Position numbers and translations under genes: made by a program. From Parietaria judaica (Eukaryota; Streptophyta; Magnoliopsida; Rosales; Urticaceae), in NCBI GenBank assembly GCA_954871525.1, contig OX940866.1, positions 15,213,001 through 15,277,000 on the forward strand: DNA of 64,000 bases, read 5' to 3'. The notes beneath the pieces are model-generated. The model searched no databases. It was not told the DNA's origin and saw only the letters and a program-made list of their open reading frames with translations. The stretch's first letter is position 1, and every line of letters starts with the position of its first letter. Below, one piece after another: positions 31,337 through 43,737 of the stretch.

Positions 31337-31825
31337 GGGAAAATTACGGCAAATATACCCAACCTTTGGTCAAACTTCCTCCCGTGTACCCAACCTTTAA
31401 AATTGGCGGCAAAAGTACCCAACCAGCGTTGACTGTGATTTTGGCTAAAAAACGTTAACTTTTGTCGTTAGCATAGTACACGTGTACAGGCCACATAAGC
31501 CACCCGAAATTTATTACTATCATTTTTAACTGAATTATTGGTTAAACTAACTGAATTAATCTATCTATCAGATTAATCAACAAATTAATCAGCAAATAAT
31601 CTACCAAAACACACACATGAACTAATCAAATTTCATACATATTAAATAACATTGAAAAAATATGTCATTGCAACGGACACGTGTACTATGCTAACGGCAA
31701 AAGTTAACGTTTTTTAGCCAAAGACACAGTCAACGCTGGTTGGATACTTTTGCCGCCAATTTTAAAGGTTGGGTACACGGGAGGAAGTTTGACCAAAGGT
31801 TGGGTATATTTGCCGTAATTATCCC
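31337..31825. mobile_element. Palindromic element FB4, 489 bp
   Basis: The ends gggaaaattacggcaaatatacccaacc and ggttgggtatatttgccgtaattatccc are inverted copies with near-perfect arms (ggcggcaaaagtacccaaccagcgttgac mirrored at 31725-31770; cgttaacttttgtcgttagcatag mirrored near 31690-31715). Each arm carries a perfect palindrome TACACGTGTAC or its near copy. The centre is AT-rich (taatcaacaaattaatcag). The flanks aaataataa and tatatatta do not match, so any target duplication has decayed. No coding sequence. Confidence 0.88.
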
Positions 31826-31860
31826 TATATATTATATTAAAATTATCAACAAAAATAGAA

Positions 31861-32650
31861 TGATCCGTTAATGTAAAGGGCGATTTTCACCGCCCTTTTC
31901 CAGTCACAAAGATAATCACCAAATAACAAATAAACTACAATAATTGATGAATATCTCTGTTTTATTATATTTTTCCGAAATGAGCTCGGTTTTCTTCCGT
32001 TGAATAGCTGGACAGATGAAGGATCATGAGCATAGACTTTCTCTACTTCCTTAGCCTTTTCTATTACAAGATTTCCTTTTTCTCTTTCCGGGCCTCTTTT
32101 CTCTATTTTTCCGAACCTTTATAAATGAGGCTTATCTTGCCTTTTATAGAGTTTACAATACATTCCCTTCGCATCTTTCCCGCCTTTTTCTTCTTTAATC
32201 ATTCGCTTTCTGGCGTGATTTGAGGGCGGCATGGTTAATCCCTGCTTTATGTCACTTCCGAGCAGGCTGCCGTTATGGGTAGGTGAGCCTCATTAAATGC
32301 GCATCCCTTCAGCCGTCATTCGGCCCTGCAAACCTCATCGCTGATGCTTCTAATCGAGTGAGTAGGTCGGCTTCATTAAATGCACATCCCGTCAGTGGTC
32401 ATTCGGCTCTTCATAATCATCATGACGAAATTCCTCGTCGAGTGTGATGGGACACTTCATCGCAGTTTGCCTTCGTGAGGTTGTGTCTCCTCGCGGTCGA
32501 GCCTCCTCGGGGGTAATCTTCCTCGGGGATGATCCTCCTCGGGGATAATCCCCCTCGGGTGATGAACTTCCTCGCCTCCCCTCATGTCGTTTATGGACAA
32601 AACGACACGAGTTGTGTTGAGGATGGATTTGACCAAATCCGACCTTCACA
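31861..32650 (-). mobile_element. 3' LTR of a Tat-type Ty3/gypsy element
   Basis: A polypurine tract, AAAATGGGGGACTAAC (minus strand), ends exactly at 32651 and is followed by TGTGAAGGTCGG, a classic PPT/LTR boundary. The other LTR end is less clear; a TG...CA-type edge near 31861 fits (tgatccgttaatg), giving about 790 bp. It lies 3' of the integrase on the same strand. No matching 5' LTR exists in the window. Confidence 0.6.
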
Positions 32651-33242
32651 GTTAGTCCCCCATTTTATCAAGTGTATACACTTGGTAAAATAAAGTATAA
32701 CTGTTTCGGAGATCGGCTCTAGCCAACATTAGTTGGTTTCCCGGTCGGTGATTGCTTCTTTGGCTCCTCGGGTGGCTATATTGCTAAACCACTTTCTTTC
32801 CTCGCCATGCCTCTTTTGCTTCCCTCCTTGTTGTTTCCGCTCGCTCCTTTCGGGCTTGCTTGCTTGTTTATATTATATATATATACTTTTCTTTATATTT
32901 TTCTAGGCACTCTAGCCGGACTGGGCTTGTTCGGCACCCTTAGCCGTATATGGATCTCAACATGTTTTGTCGGACCGGGCTTGCTCGGCACCCTTAGCCG
33001 TATATGGATCTCGACATGTTTTGTCGGACCGGTGCGTACGTAGACATATATAAATTACCTCCTCCTTTAGTCGGAGATAAAGAAAAAGGGGTCATGCATA
33101 ACAGAAAACTTCAATTAGTTCAACAAAAGTCGAGGCCATGCAAAAACAGCCCCGAACAAGAGGGGGTCGGGACTTCCCCAACTGGTAAGAAGAAAAGATA
33201 AGATATGCGAGCATGAAAAGAGAGAGGATCAGCGAGATCAGG
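32651..33242 (-). other. Tat element region between integrase and LTR, with a 54-bp repeat
   Basis: This is noncoding. A unit containing gggcttg.tcggcacccttagccg and tatggatctc.acatgttttgtcgg begins at 32923 and 32977 (54 bp apart), with a partial third copy. A long untranslated stretch before the 3' LTR is usual for the Tat lineage. Confidence 0.65.
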
Positions 33243-34878
33243 CTACTGGTAGAACTTTTTTAAGTGTTTCACGTTCCAACTCCGTATTACTTTCGCTCCC
33301 TCTGTATTCTTGAGCTCATAGACTCCTGGCTTGACGACGTTGGTAACTATGTAAGGGCCTTCCCAGGTCTGCCCTAGCTTTCCAGCATTTGCCTCGGCGG
33401 TGTTCTGGAAGACTCGTCGGAGGACCATTTCTCCGACTCTGAACCTTCTCGAGCGCACTTTCTTGTTGTAAAAATGCGCGATCGTGTTCTGATAGTTGGC
33501 AATGTGCGCGCTCGCTCGCTCGCTCGCGCCTCTCGTCGATGTGGTCGAGCTGATGGAGGAGATTCTATTCATTATCCTCCTCGCCATTGGGGGCTAGCGT
33601 CCGACGAAGGCTCGGGATGTCAACCTCTGCTGGGATCACAGCCTCCACCCCGAAGGCCAAGGCGAAGGGCGTCTCGCCGGTCGCGGAATGAGGGGTTGTT
33701 CGATAAGCCCATAGCACTCCGGGCAGCTCGTCCGCCCACAACCCTTTCTTTTCGCCGAGCCTCCTCTTGGTGTTGTCGACGATGGTTCGGTTGACCGCCT
33801 CGGCGTTCCCGTTGCCTTGGGGGTATCGCGGAGTCGATGTGTTGAGTTTTATCCTCCATCGCTTGCAGAAATCTCCAAACCTCTTCGAGATGAACTGGGA
33901 CCCGTTATCAGCGATTATCTCCCTGGGCAGTCCGAAGCTAGTAATCACGTTCTTCCAAACGTAGCTTTCGACATCGGAATCCTTGATGTTGGCGTATGCT
34001 TCCGCCTCCGTCCATTTGGTGAAGAAATCCGTGACGACGAGCATGAACCTCTTCTGCCGCGTGCCGATGGGCATGGGGCCGACGATGTCCATCGACCACT
34101 TCATGAAAGGGTAAGGCACCGAGACCACGGAGAGCTCTTCGGCCGGACAGTTGATCGCTGGCGCGTGCTGCTGACGTTTCTCGCATCTCTTGGCGTGGCT
34201 GATGCAATTGGCGACAATGGTTTCCCAAAAGAAACCTTGCCACTTAGTCTTTCTAAGCAAGGATCGCCCGCCAGAGTGATTTCCGCAGTCCCCGCTATGG
34301 ATCTCCCGCATGACGTACTCGGCCTCTTTTTTGCCAAGGCATCTTAGGTAGGGACCCGCGAAGCTTTTTTGATAAAGTATGTTATCGAGGACGGTGTACC
34401 TGGAGCTTTTTTACTTGATCTTTCGGGACTCTTGCGGATCTTCGGGCAACATTCCTTCAAGGATGTACCTTCGGAGGGGCGTCCTCCAATCTTCTGCTTC
34501 ATCGTCGTCTACAACTCCCCGCTCCTCGTCCCCGTCCTCGTTGTCTTCAATCTCGTTTATGTTAGCCTCGCCCGCATTTGCCTCCTCGGCTTCTTCTTTC
34601 CCAATAGCTTTCTTCTTCGCTGGGCCTTCCTCCCTCCGGATGCTTGGCTTTTCCACCGTCTCCACCGTGACCGACCTCAGTTCTCCGACTTCAGTCGTAG
34701 AGCCCAGGCCTGCCAGCGCGTCGGCGTGGGTGTTGTCTCCTCGCGTCACCTGCGTCAGGCTGAAGTAGTCGAACTTCCTTGAGAGAGCATCGACCACTCC
34801 TGCGTAAGCCTCCATTCGTTCGTCGTTTTTCTCGCATTTGCCAGAGGGAAGGGAATCATCTACCCTCTGGCGAGCCAC
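33243..34878 (-). pseudogene. Tat-type Ty3/gypsy pol fragment: RNase H end and integrase
   Basis: On the minus strand from 34878: the C-terminal part of an archaeal-type RNase H (DYFSLTQVTRGDNTHADALAGL), an acidic linker, then integrase. The latter includes the zinc-binding region (REIHSGDCGNHSGGRSLL...CEKRQQ), the core with catalytic Asp in WSMDIVGPMP, the second Asp in IADNGSQF and Glu in GNAEAVNRTI, then WAYRTTPHSATGETPF and a C-terminal domain ending WNVKHLKKFYQ. A frame change separates 33565-34311 from the end piece 33243-33587, and another lies near 34350. The upstream half (gag, protease, reverse transcriptase) is missing: the sequence switches at about 34879 to a plus-strand gag. Confidence 0.85.
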
Positions 34879-34879
34879 C

Positions 34880-37800
34880 TACTCGACGAAGATCTCAGCG
34901 GAGACCTCCGATTCCCGCTGAATCTCATCTACGACGGCACGATAGATCTCACATACCATCTGGTGCAATACCAGTTTGCCATCCGGGTAAAGAGATGCTC
35001 GCCCTCCACGATGTGCCAGGCGTTCTGCCTCACCCTTGCCGGACCAGCCTTCGAATGGTACCAACGACTCCCCAAAGGGTCGATCGAATCCTTTGAAGAC
35101 CTGACAGAACGCTTCATATCCCGCTTCGCCAGCTCGATCACACAGCGAAAAGGAAAGTCGTACCTATGGTCCCTCAAGCAACGCAAAGACGAGTCTCTCC
35201 AGGCTTACTTGAAAAGATTCACGGAGGAGGCGAATAAAGTCGTTAGCTATACCGACGACGAAGCCGTCACCGCGGTAATTAATGGCCTCCCGGTGAGCAA
35301 ATTCACACGCTCCCTTGTAAAAAAGAGACCTGTTTCCATGGCCGAACTAATGGCGAGGGCAGCGGAAGACATTGCCGCTGACGAATACTTCGTCAGTCGA
35401 AGCCAACTCAGCCTAGACGAGCAAAACCGAAACAACCAAAGGAGGGACAATAACGAGCCTCAAAGAAAGAGGCAGCACCAACAGTCAAACTCTGAGGGGC
35501 GACAACAGCGCCCTAAGCGAGCAGATGGTTTTCGCAAAGATGCAAACTACACCCTGCTAACCGTGTCACCGGCGACGATTTTCAACCTCCACAAAGAGAA
35601 ATTCGGTCCTCCACAACCTCTGCCCAGGAAGGCCAACCGAGACAAAAATCGGTACTGCAAATATCACCAGGACCACGGCCACTCGACGTCAGAATGCTGG
35701 CAACTAAGGAGACAAATCGAACAGCTCATCCAAGACGGACAATTGAAAGAATTTGTCAAGTAACTCATGGCGGGAAGCGGAAAAGCCAGCAACCCTCCGA
35801 CTCGAGAAGATGAACCGCCCCAAGACGATCACAAGCCTCGCCAAGACAAAGGACGAACCAAAGGCAAAGCTCCCCAGTATCATGTTGTATCCACTATCCT
35901 AGGTGGACCAGAGACTGGGGACTCCAATAACAAGCAAAAGAGATACGCCCGCGCCCTGGAAAGTGACGATGGGAACACTAGATCAACCTCACGAACCTAA
36001 CCAGTTCTACGACGGTGCTTCCCAGCCAAGCCATCACTTTCACAGAAGAAGAGGCTCGACGAATTTCATACCCCCACAACGACGCCATCGTGATAGAGAC
36101 ATTGATCGCCAACAACCGAATCAGGCGAGTACTGGTCGACAATGGAAGCTCGGCTGACGTTATCTTCAAAACCGCCCTTGATCGCATGAGTCTGGGAGGA
36201 CTCGTCCCGACACCCGTCAAGACCCTGCTTTACGGTTTCAACGGAAAGCCGGTCTTCGCCGAAGGCGGTATCGACCTCCCTACAACATTCGGATCCAAAG
36301 ACGGGGCCATGGTCACCAAGATGATCCGGTACCTCGTGTTGGACCAGCCATCGTCTTACAACATCATCATGGGAAGGCCGTCTCTCAACAAACTCCAGGC
36401 CATCGCCTCCACCTTCCACTTACTCGTAAAGTTTCCCACGGAAGACGGGATCAGAATACTTAGAGGAAGCCAACGGGAATCCAGAACCTGTTACGCCTAA
36501 GGGACGAAAACCGGGAAGAACGAGTTGGTCATCCACACGATCCAACAGCTAAGCAAAAATCCCACCTCCAGTTCCGAGAAAGCACGGATGTTTGGCGAGC
36601 TCAACCCAAGATATACGATACGCAAACCCACGATGGAATCTTCTTCCGAGGTGACGGCCATCATCCTAGACAAAGAAAATCCAAAGAGAACCGTTTCAAT
36701 CGGCGCCCAGCTGCCCGTCAAGATAAAAACGCAACTGGCCGCCTTCCTGCGGGAGTTCAGAGACATCTTCGCCTGGTCGCACACCGACATGCCAGGCATC
36801 GATCCCGAAGTCACCGTCCACAGACTCAACATCGAGAAAGGAAGGGCGCCCAAAGTACAACGACGACGAGCCTTTAATCTCGAAAGGTATCAAGCCATCA
36901 ACGGCGAAGTCAACAAACTCATCACGGCAGACTTCATCAAGGAGGTCACATACCCGGATTGGGTATCCAACGTCGTAATGGTGAAAAAACCCAACGGCAA
37001 ATGGAGAATCTGCATAGACTATTCCGACTTCAACACGGCATGTCCGAAAGATTGTTTCCCTTCCCGAGGATCGATCAGTTAGTAGACGCGACCGCCGGCC
37101 ACCAGCTCATGAGCATGATGGACGCGTATTCAGGATACAACCAAATCCGAATGCACGAGCCCGACCAGATACACACCACGTTCATCACTGACCGTGGCCT
37201 CTACTGTTACAAAGTCATGCCCTTTGGGCTCAAGAACGCTGGAGCCACGTACTAGCGCTTGGTCAACCGGATGTTCGCCCCACTGATCGGAAAAACGATG
37301 GAAGTCTATGTCGACGACATGATCGTCAAAAGCCTTGAAGAAACCGATCACGTCAGAGATCTTCAAGAAACTTTCACTCTCCTCCGAAGATACCAGATGA
37401 AACTGAACCCTGCCAAGTGCGCGTTCGGGGTCGAGTCTGGGAAGTTCCTAGGATTCATCGTCAACCGACGAGGAATCGAAGCAAACCCCGAAAAAATCCG
37501 GGCTCTAATCGAAATGAAGAGCCCCCAAATAATCAAGGAAGTGCAAAGCCTCAACGGACGCATCAACACCCTGGGACGATTCGTGTCAAAGGCCACAGAC
37601 CGGTGCCAACCATTCTTCCAGGCCCTCAAAGGCGGAAAGAATTTTGCCTGGGACGAGAAGTGCGAAGCCGCATTCCAGGAACTGAAAACCTACCTTGGAT
37701 CACCGCCTTTATTGTCAAAACCAAAAGACGATGAGGCCCTTTTCCTCTACATCTCCATCTCAACCAGGGCCGTCAGCGCGGTTCTGGTACGAGAAGAAAA

Positions 37801-38953
37801 AAAGAAGCAGATGCCGGTCTACTACGTCAGCAAGGCTCTCCTCGACGCCGAAACCCGCTACACGCAGATCAAAAAGCTGGCACTCGCGCTGATCACCACT
37901 GCGAAGAAACTCCGCTCGTACTTCCAAGCTCACCAAATCATAGTGAGGACAGAACACCCGGTTCGAAAGGCGCTCGTCAAAGGTACCTCCTCACGAATGG
38001 CGATCTGGTCGCAAGAACTTGGAGAATACGGTGTGGAGTACCAGCCCCGAATCGCTATCAAAGCACAGGCGGTAGCGGAAATCATCGCCGAATTCACATA
38101 CGATGCCGAGGTAGAAACCAAAGAGGAGCTCGACAGGCTGCCCCAAACAGCCAAACGAAAATCAAGCCCCGACAGTCCCATCTGGAACCTCCACATTGAC
38201 GGCGCCTCCAACACCAACGGCTCAGGGGCGGGTATCCTGCTTACCAACCCCGAAGGCGGAAAACTACGCTACGCCATCCGATTTGGATTCAACGCCACTA
38301 ACAACGAGGAAGAGTACGAGGCCCTGCTAGCCGGACTTCAAATCGCTCGAAAACTCGAAGCAAAAAACCTGAAGATCTACTGCGACTCTCAGCTGATCGT
38401 GAAGCAAGTAGAAGGCGAGTACCAGGCTAAAGAAGAGAATATGGCGGCCTACCTAGCAGAAACGCTGCATCGCTTGGAGTTCTTGGCCTGGTATGAAATC
38501 ACTCAAATACCTCGAGCCGAGAACTTGGGGGCCGAGATATGTGATGCATGACGGCAGTATTTACAAGCGCGGTTTAATGCAGCCTCTTCTCAAATGTCTC
38601 CCCCGGGACGATGCGGATCTAGTCCTTCGAGAAATCCATGAAGGAATCTGTGGCAACCACTACGCCGGGCGATCTCTAGCCCTCAAAACCCTCAAACAAG
38701 GCTATTTCTGGCCAACCCTCAGGAAGGACGCGAATGAGATCTCCAGCAGATGTGACAAATGCCAACGGTTCGCCAAGGTACCTCACCTACCTGCGGTCCC
38801 CTTGTGTCCAGTAATGGTCCCGCGACCATTCGCCAAGTGGGGAATCGACCTGATCGGAAAGCTGCCGAAAGCCCCGGGAGGCGTTGTATACGCGATAGTG
38901 GCCATCGACTACTTTACCAAGTGGGTAGAGGCGGAACCAATCGCGAAAATCAC
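34880..38953 (+). pseudogene. Tat-type Ty3/gypsy gag-pol, truncated at both ends
   Basis: Plus-strand order: gag from about 34880 (MCQAFCLTLAGPAFEWYQRLP at 35015; CCHC-type YCKYHQDHGHSTSECWQL near 35660), a TAA at 35761, then aspartic protease (VLVDNGSSADVIF near 36135). Reverse transcriptase follows with YVDDMIV at 37305, RNase H, and a second archaeal-type RNase H (LHIDGASNTNGSGAGILL near 38195). The last piece is an integrase N-terminus (REIHEGICGNHYAGRSL, DKCQRFA, KWGIDLIGKLP) cut at 38953 by an Athila-type insertion. Two RNase H domains are the mark of the Tat lineage. Lesions include the 35761 stop, frame changes near 36000, 36510 and 37070, and a TAG at 37253-37255 in reverse transcriptase. 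Confidence 0.88.
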
Positions 38954-40310
38954 TGATGAGTCGGTTTTATACCGATAAATTGAGTACTTTCACTTAGCGT
39001 TTTGTTTATCCAAGAGCCATTTAATGTGTTTCTTTTAGTGTTTTTGTTTGTTTTAGGAGTTACATGAGTGGATTGCAATTTGATTGAAGATCAAGATGAA
39101 TATAGTCAGTTGGACGAAGTTTTACATGCCCAAAAAGCCGAAATTGACAATACCAGGCAGCAACTTGGTGCCGCGGCACAGATTTTTGGTGCGCCAGCAA
39201 AAAGCTCAGAATTCACCTGGTGCCCCAGCACAGAATTTCTGGTGCCCCAGCACCACAGTTTCGCGAATTAGGTTATTTTAAGCCTAATCTTAACCTAATG
39301 AGGAGGCTATATAAGGGGATCACAAAGGGGGATTAAGTGACGAATTTTTGGAGAGAAAAACATCACAAGAGGCTACGAAACTCGAAGAACGGTGGAGACG
39401 AAGATCACCTCAGAGATTCTCTCCATTAGTATCATCTTCTTTTGCTGAATTTATTTCTCCATAATGTTTCTCTTTGTGATTTGTTTATGCTCTAGATTCA
39501 TCATGAGCTAAACCGTTCATAGGATTGCAATCGAAACTCACATGTAGCTTGATTTGGATTATCGTTTCTTTGATTAATGACAATTTCTTAAGTTTGTTTA
39601 TTCTATCCTTTTCTTCATGCTTTTAATTGCTTGATCACCAATTAAATTGATTTGGTAAACCCTAGGAACTTTGGAAAAAGGAAATTTGTGTTTAGCCGTA
39701 GATAGGATAACACATGATCTATGATGGAAATCTTGAGTTTATGTAGGATAGGAATATACCTATGTAACATGTGTAACCCGTTAAGAACACATGCTTAATG
39801 AATCATTCGTAATTTAATTCACATAGGAATATAGTGAATTAGTTAGGAAAGATAACTCGAATTGAATATCGGAAGAGTTCTTTGTGATGCATTAGGGGTT
39901 TTGGTTAACAACTTGTAGCAATTTAATGATCGAAGGAATGATATGAAGAATCCAGTGAAGTGTTGAGGAATGATTGCGATCATATATTTCTCTATTTGTC
40001 CAAAACTTTCAATTTTTAGTTTTTAGTTTTTTAATTGGTTATATTTAAAATTTATTTGTATAGATAAAATTAATGTGACATAAAACTAGTAATTAGCAAA
40101 ATTAATAGTAACAATTCTCCGTGGGATCGACTTTTCTTATCATTATTACTTGTTTTCGATACGTATACTTGCGTAGAAAATTCACAACAAGTTTTTGGCG
40201 CCGTTGCCGGGGAATTGTTTACGTTATTTTTGTTAATATTAGTAAGATCATTTTTAGTCTTAATCTAAACGTTTTTTTTAGTTCTATTTTTCAGATTATT
40301 AGGTACATGC

Positions 40311-42122
40311 ATGTGCAATAATAGGAGCGGGGAACTACTTCCTATTAATCTTGAAATTGAAAGGACGTGCCGAAGGAATAGAAAAGAACGACAACAAGCT
40401 CGTAATCCATCACTGAAAATGGCCGAACCAACCGAAGGCAACCATCAAAATATGACACTAAGAGATTATGCAGCTCCACAAATGGGAGTAAATCAAACAA
40501 GCATTGTGCGGCAACCTATTGAGGCGAACACATTCGAGCTCAAGCCGGAAATTCTTCAGATGATCCAGAACTCAGTGCAATTTGGCGGGTCGTTGAATGA
40601 TGACCCAAATTCTCATATCACGTTATTCTTGGAGATTTGCGACACCTTCAAATTCAATGGAGTTTCGTCTGACGTTATACGGTTGGGACTCTTCCCGTTT
40701 TCACTTCGTGACAAAGCTAAGAGTTGGTTGAACTCTCTACCAGCAGGATCTATCACTACTTAGAACGACTTGGCATATAAGTTCCTAGCAAAGTATTTCC
40801 CACCAGCGAAGACGGCCAGGATGAGAGGCGACATCACCTCTTTTGTGCAACAAGACTCGGAATCTCTTTTCGAGGCGTGGGAAAGGTTCAAGGAATTGCT
40901 TCGAAGATGCCCTCATTATGGAGTCCCAAAATGGCTACAAATTCAGTCTTTCTACAATGGACTGAATGGACAGTTGAAAGGAAACATTGATGCAGCTGCA
41001 GGAGGCGCGCTTATGACGAAGACCATCGATGATGCCTATGAGTTACTGGAAGACATGGCATTGAACAACTACCAGTGGCCGACAGAACAAGGAATGCAGA
41101 AGAAAGCAGCCGGCGTTTATGAAATCGATGTCGTGACAACGTTAGCAGCTCAAGTGGAGCTTCTATCTAAAAAAATCGATACACTCGGAGTTAATGTTGT
41201 CTACAGCCTGCAAGCTACTTGTGAAATTTGTGGTAGTAATCACAGCACTGACCAATGCTCCGTCAGCCAAGAGTCGGTGCAATACGTTAGCAACATGAAC
41301 AGACAGACAAACTAACCGAACTCCAACTTCTACAATCCGGGCTGGAGAAACCATCCAAACTTCTCGTGGGGTTACAACCAAGGATCCTCTTCAGCACCTA
41401 CAGCTCCACCCGGATTTCCTCAACAAGCACCTCAACAAGTCAGAAAGCCAAACCTCGAGGAGTTGATGACTCAAATGGCCTCGAACACAAATCAGTTTAT
41501 CACAGAAGCAAAGACCCAACTTCAGAGTAACTCGGCATCAATTCGCAATTTGGAAGTGCAAGTTGGCGAGTTAGCTAATTTGATGAATAATCAGCCACAA
41601 GGAAACTTACCCAGCAACACGGAGACTAACCCCAAGGGCGGGGGTAAAGAGCAATGCAAAGCGATTTTCTTGCGAAGCGGAAAAGAACTCAACGAAGCAC
41701 CCAAGCAACCCAAGGTGAACCATTCTCTCAACAAAACCGATGGGACTCCCGACGATGAGCACGCCAAGCCACCAATCGAAGAATCTCTGGAGTTAGAATT
41801 GAAACATCTTCCTAACCATCTAAGGTACGTTTTTCTTGGTAACTCATGTACTTTGCCAGTTATTATTTCTTCGTCTCTTTCTAATGAACAAGAAGAAAAG
41901 TTATTGAGAATATTGAGAGAGAATAAACAAGCATTGGGATGGTCGATCGCGGATATCAAGGGAATAAGCCCGTCTATTTGCATGCACAAAATTTACCAAG
42001 AAGAGCTCTTTCTCCAAATTGCAGCACAACTTCGACCCGAGGTACGTAGACATTCTCCACCACCATTTTTTTTTCAGATCCACCTAACCAACAAGATGAT
42101 GGCGAGGGTCGCAATGCATTAA
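40311..42122 (+). pseudogene. Athila-type gag with two stops, fused to a pol stub
   Basis: One reading frame runs from about 40311 to 42122, with the likely ATG at 40419 (MAEPTEGNHQN). It has the retrotransposon gag core (IRLGLFPFSLRDKAKSWLNSLP, then FLAKYFPPAKTARMRGDI), a CCHC-like knuckle (CEICGSNHSTDQC near 41220), and the protease-side linker KAIFLRSGKEL. It then joins the start of reverse transcriptase (KQALGWSIADIKGISPSICMHKI) near 41995, where the rest of pol is deleted and the frame ends in unrelated sequence. Stops are TAG at 40761-40763 (where the family has Trp before NDLA) and TAA at 41313-41315. Confidence 0.85.
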
Positions 42123-43575
42123 ACAAGTGAAAGTGGAGACACCAAGGTAATTGTTTCTTAACCATTGTTAATAATTAGAACATTGGGGACCAATGTAGAT
42201 CTTAAGTTTGGGGCTAGGAAATATTATTTCGTTTGTATTTGTGTTTTATTTTGCTTTTATTTTTTTTTAGTGTTGGATATTTTGTTAGATCTAAGTAATA
42301 ATTCGATGTGACCCTACATGCTTTCTCGCTATATTTGTTTTAGGGAAGTGAAAAATGTCCATGTTTGTATGCTTTGTGATTCTATTGTTTTGCTCGGCCT
42401 TGGTATTTCCTGAACATGTTGAGTACAAATTTTTGAATTATGAGGGCATTTTGTTGCTGTGAGAAAGTAGATATGAACCATGAAGACTGTTTTGTCCGGT
42501 TAGAACTCTAGAACTTGTTTGATTGTCTTTCGAGGCGAAATAAAGAACATTGTAGCACTAGGGAAATGAATTAGGCCATCGTTGAACCATTTTTAGCCTT
42601 TTCAAACCATCCTTAACATATAAATATCCATCATGCTGTTTTGAACCCAATCACTTGACAAACTTTTAATCCCAAAATCGTTTATCTCCCACAAATATTG
42701 CCAACCCGGAATAGCGATTATCTTTATTGCTTCTCAAGTATAATGATCATTCCACTGCTTATCATATGAGCAATATCGGAAGGAAAGTCATAGAGAGTTT
42801 CGTCGGACATGCTAGAGTTTAACGATTTTTGGTTGTGATTCTACACTGTGTGTCGGGTGTAAGTTTTTATTTTATTATGTTATTTTGTTTACTTTAGTTA
42901 AAAAAAAATTCAAAAAAAAAAAAAAGAAATGAAATGAAAAGAAAGAGGAATTACAAAAAATAAGATGGAAAGACAAGGTCACAAGTGCTTCACCACGAAG
43001 AAGTTTGGAGAACGACGATGAATAGAGCTCTATGTAGAGGCGTGGAATGATTATTTGCTGAGAATAATTGAGTCATAATCACTTCCAATCATATCCTTTA
43101 CTCGATTACCCATATTCACATCCACAATCACCCTTGACCTATTCCCACACTTCAAGCCTTTAAATCCCTAATGATCTTTGGTGTTGCATTGTCAAAATTA
43201 GTGGAGAAAGTTCATGAAAACGAGCCTATGGAATTCAAAACTATGATTTAATATGCTTTGTGGTAAATGGAAACTTATCACGGTAGCAGGTGTCCTAAAA
43301 TGAGAAATAAGCAACGAATAAAAGTTCGAAGGGGGGGGGGGGGGGGGGGGCGGTCCAAGGCAGGTAAGACAATAGTTAAGCCGAATTACGGGCAAGTGAC
43401 ATTTTGAATTTCCCTCGGTAAATATAGTTTTTAAGCATGTATTGGTCATAAATAATTTACACTAACGATCGAAATTTTTGCTTTATTTTAAGTCTTTAGG
43501 TTTGGGTGTTTTGTTTAGGTTTAGTATTTCTTTTTGTTTGCTCGAGGACGAACAAATGATAAGTTTGGGGGTATT
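42123..43575 (+). other. Noncoding 3' region of the Athila-type element
   Basis: No coding sequence is visible. It contains A-rich runs (42900-42925), a run of 20 G at 43331-43350, and the polypurine tract just before the 3' LTR. Confidence 0.6.
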
Positions 43576-43737
43576 TGATGAGTCGGTTTTATACCGATAA
43601 ATTGAGTACTTTCAATTAGCGTTTTGTTTATCAAAGAGTCATTTAATGTGTTTTTTTTAGTGTTTTTGTTTGTTTTAGGAGTTACATGAGTGGATTGCAA
43701 TTTGATTGAAGATCAAGATGAATAGAGTCAGTTGGAC

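Larger units (their letters stand above)
38954..43737 (+). mobile_element. Athila-type Ty3/gypsy deletion derivative nested in the Tat element
   Basis: The 5' LTR runs from TGATGAGTCGG at 38954 to ...TTCACAACA at about 40189 (1236 bp) and is followed by a primer-binding site, TGGCGCCGTTGCCGGGG (40196), of the type used by Athila. The polypurine tract AAGTTTGGGGGTATT precedes a 3' LTR that begins at 43576 with the same TGATGAGTCGG but breaks off after 162 bp at 43737. Between them is gag and only the first part of pol; protease, most of reverse transcriptase, RNase H and integrase are missing. A 5' TSD cannot be checked because the right end is lost. Confidence 0.88.

Noticed and set aside
31337..31825. 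9-bp target duplication for FB4 (and FB1)
   Set aside because: The flanks aaataataa/tatatatta and taaatataa/gtttaaccg do not match, so I claim a duplication only for FB3.
38957..38978. Continuation of the Tat integrase as KITDESV
   Set aside because: The same bases begin the second LTR copy at 43576, so they belong to the Athila LTR and not to the integrase.
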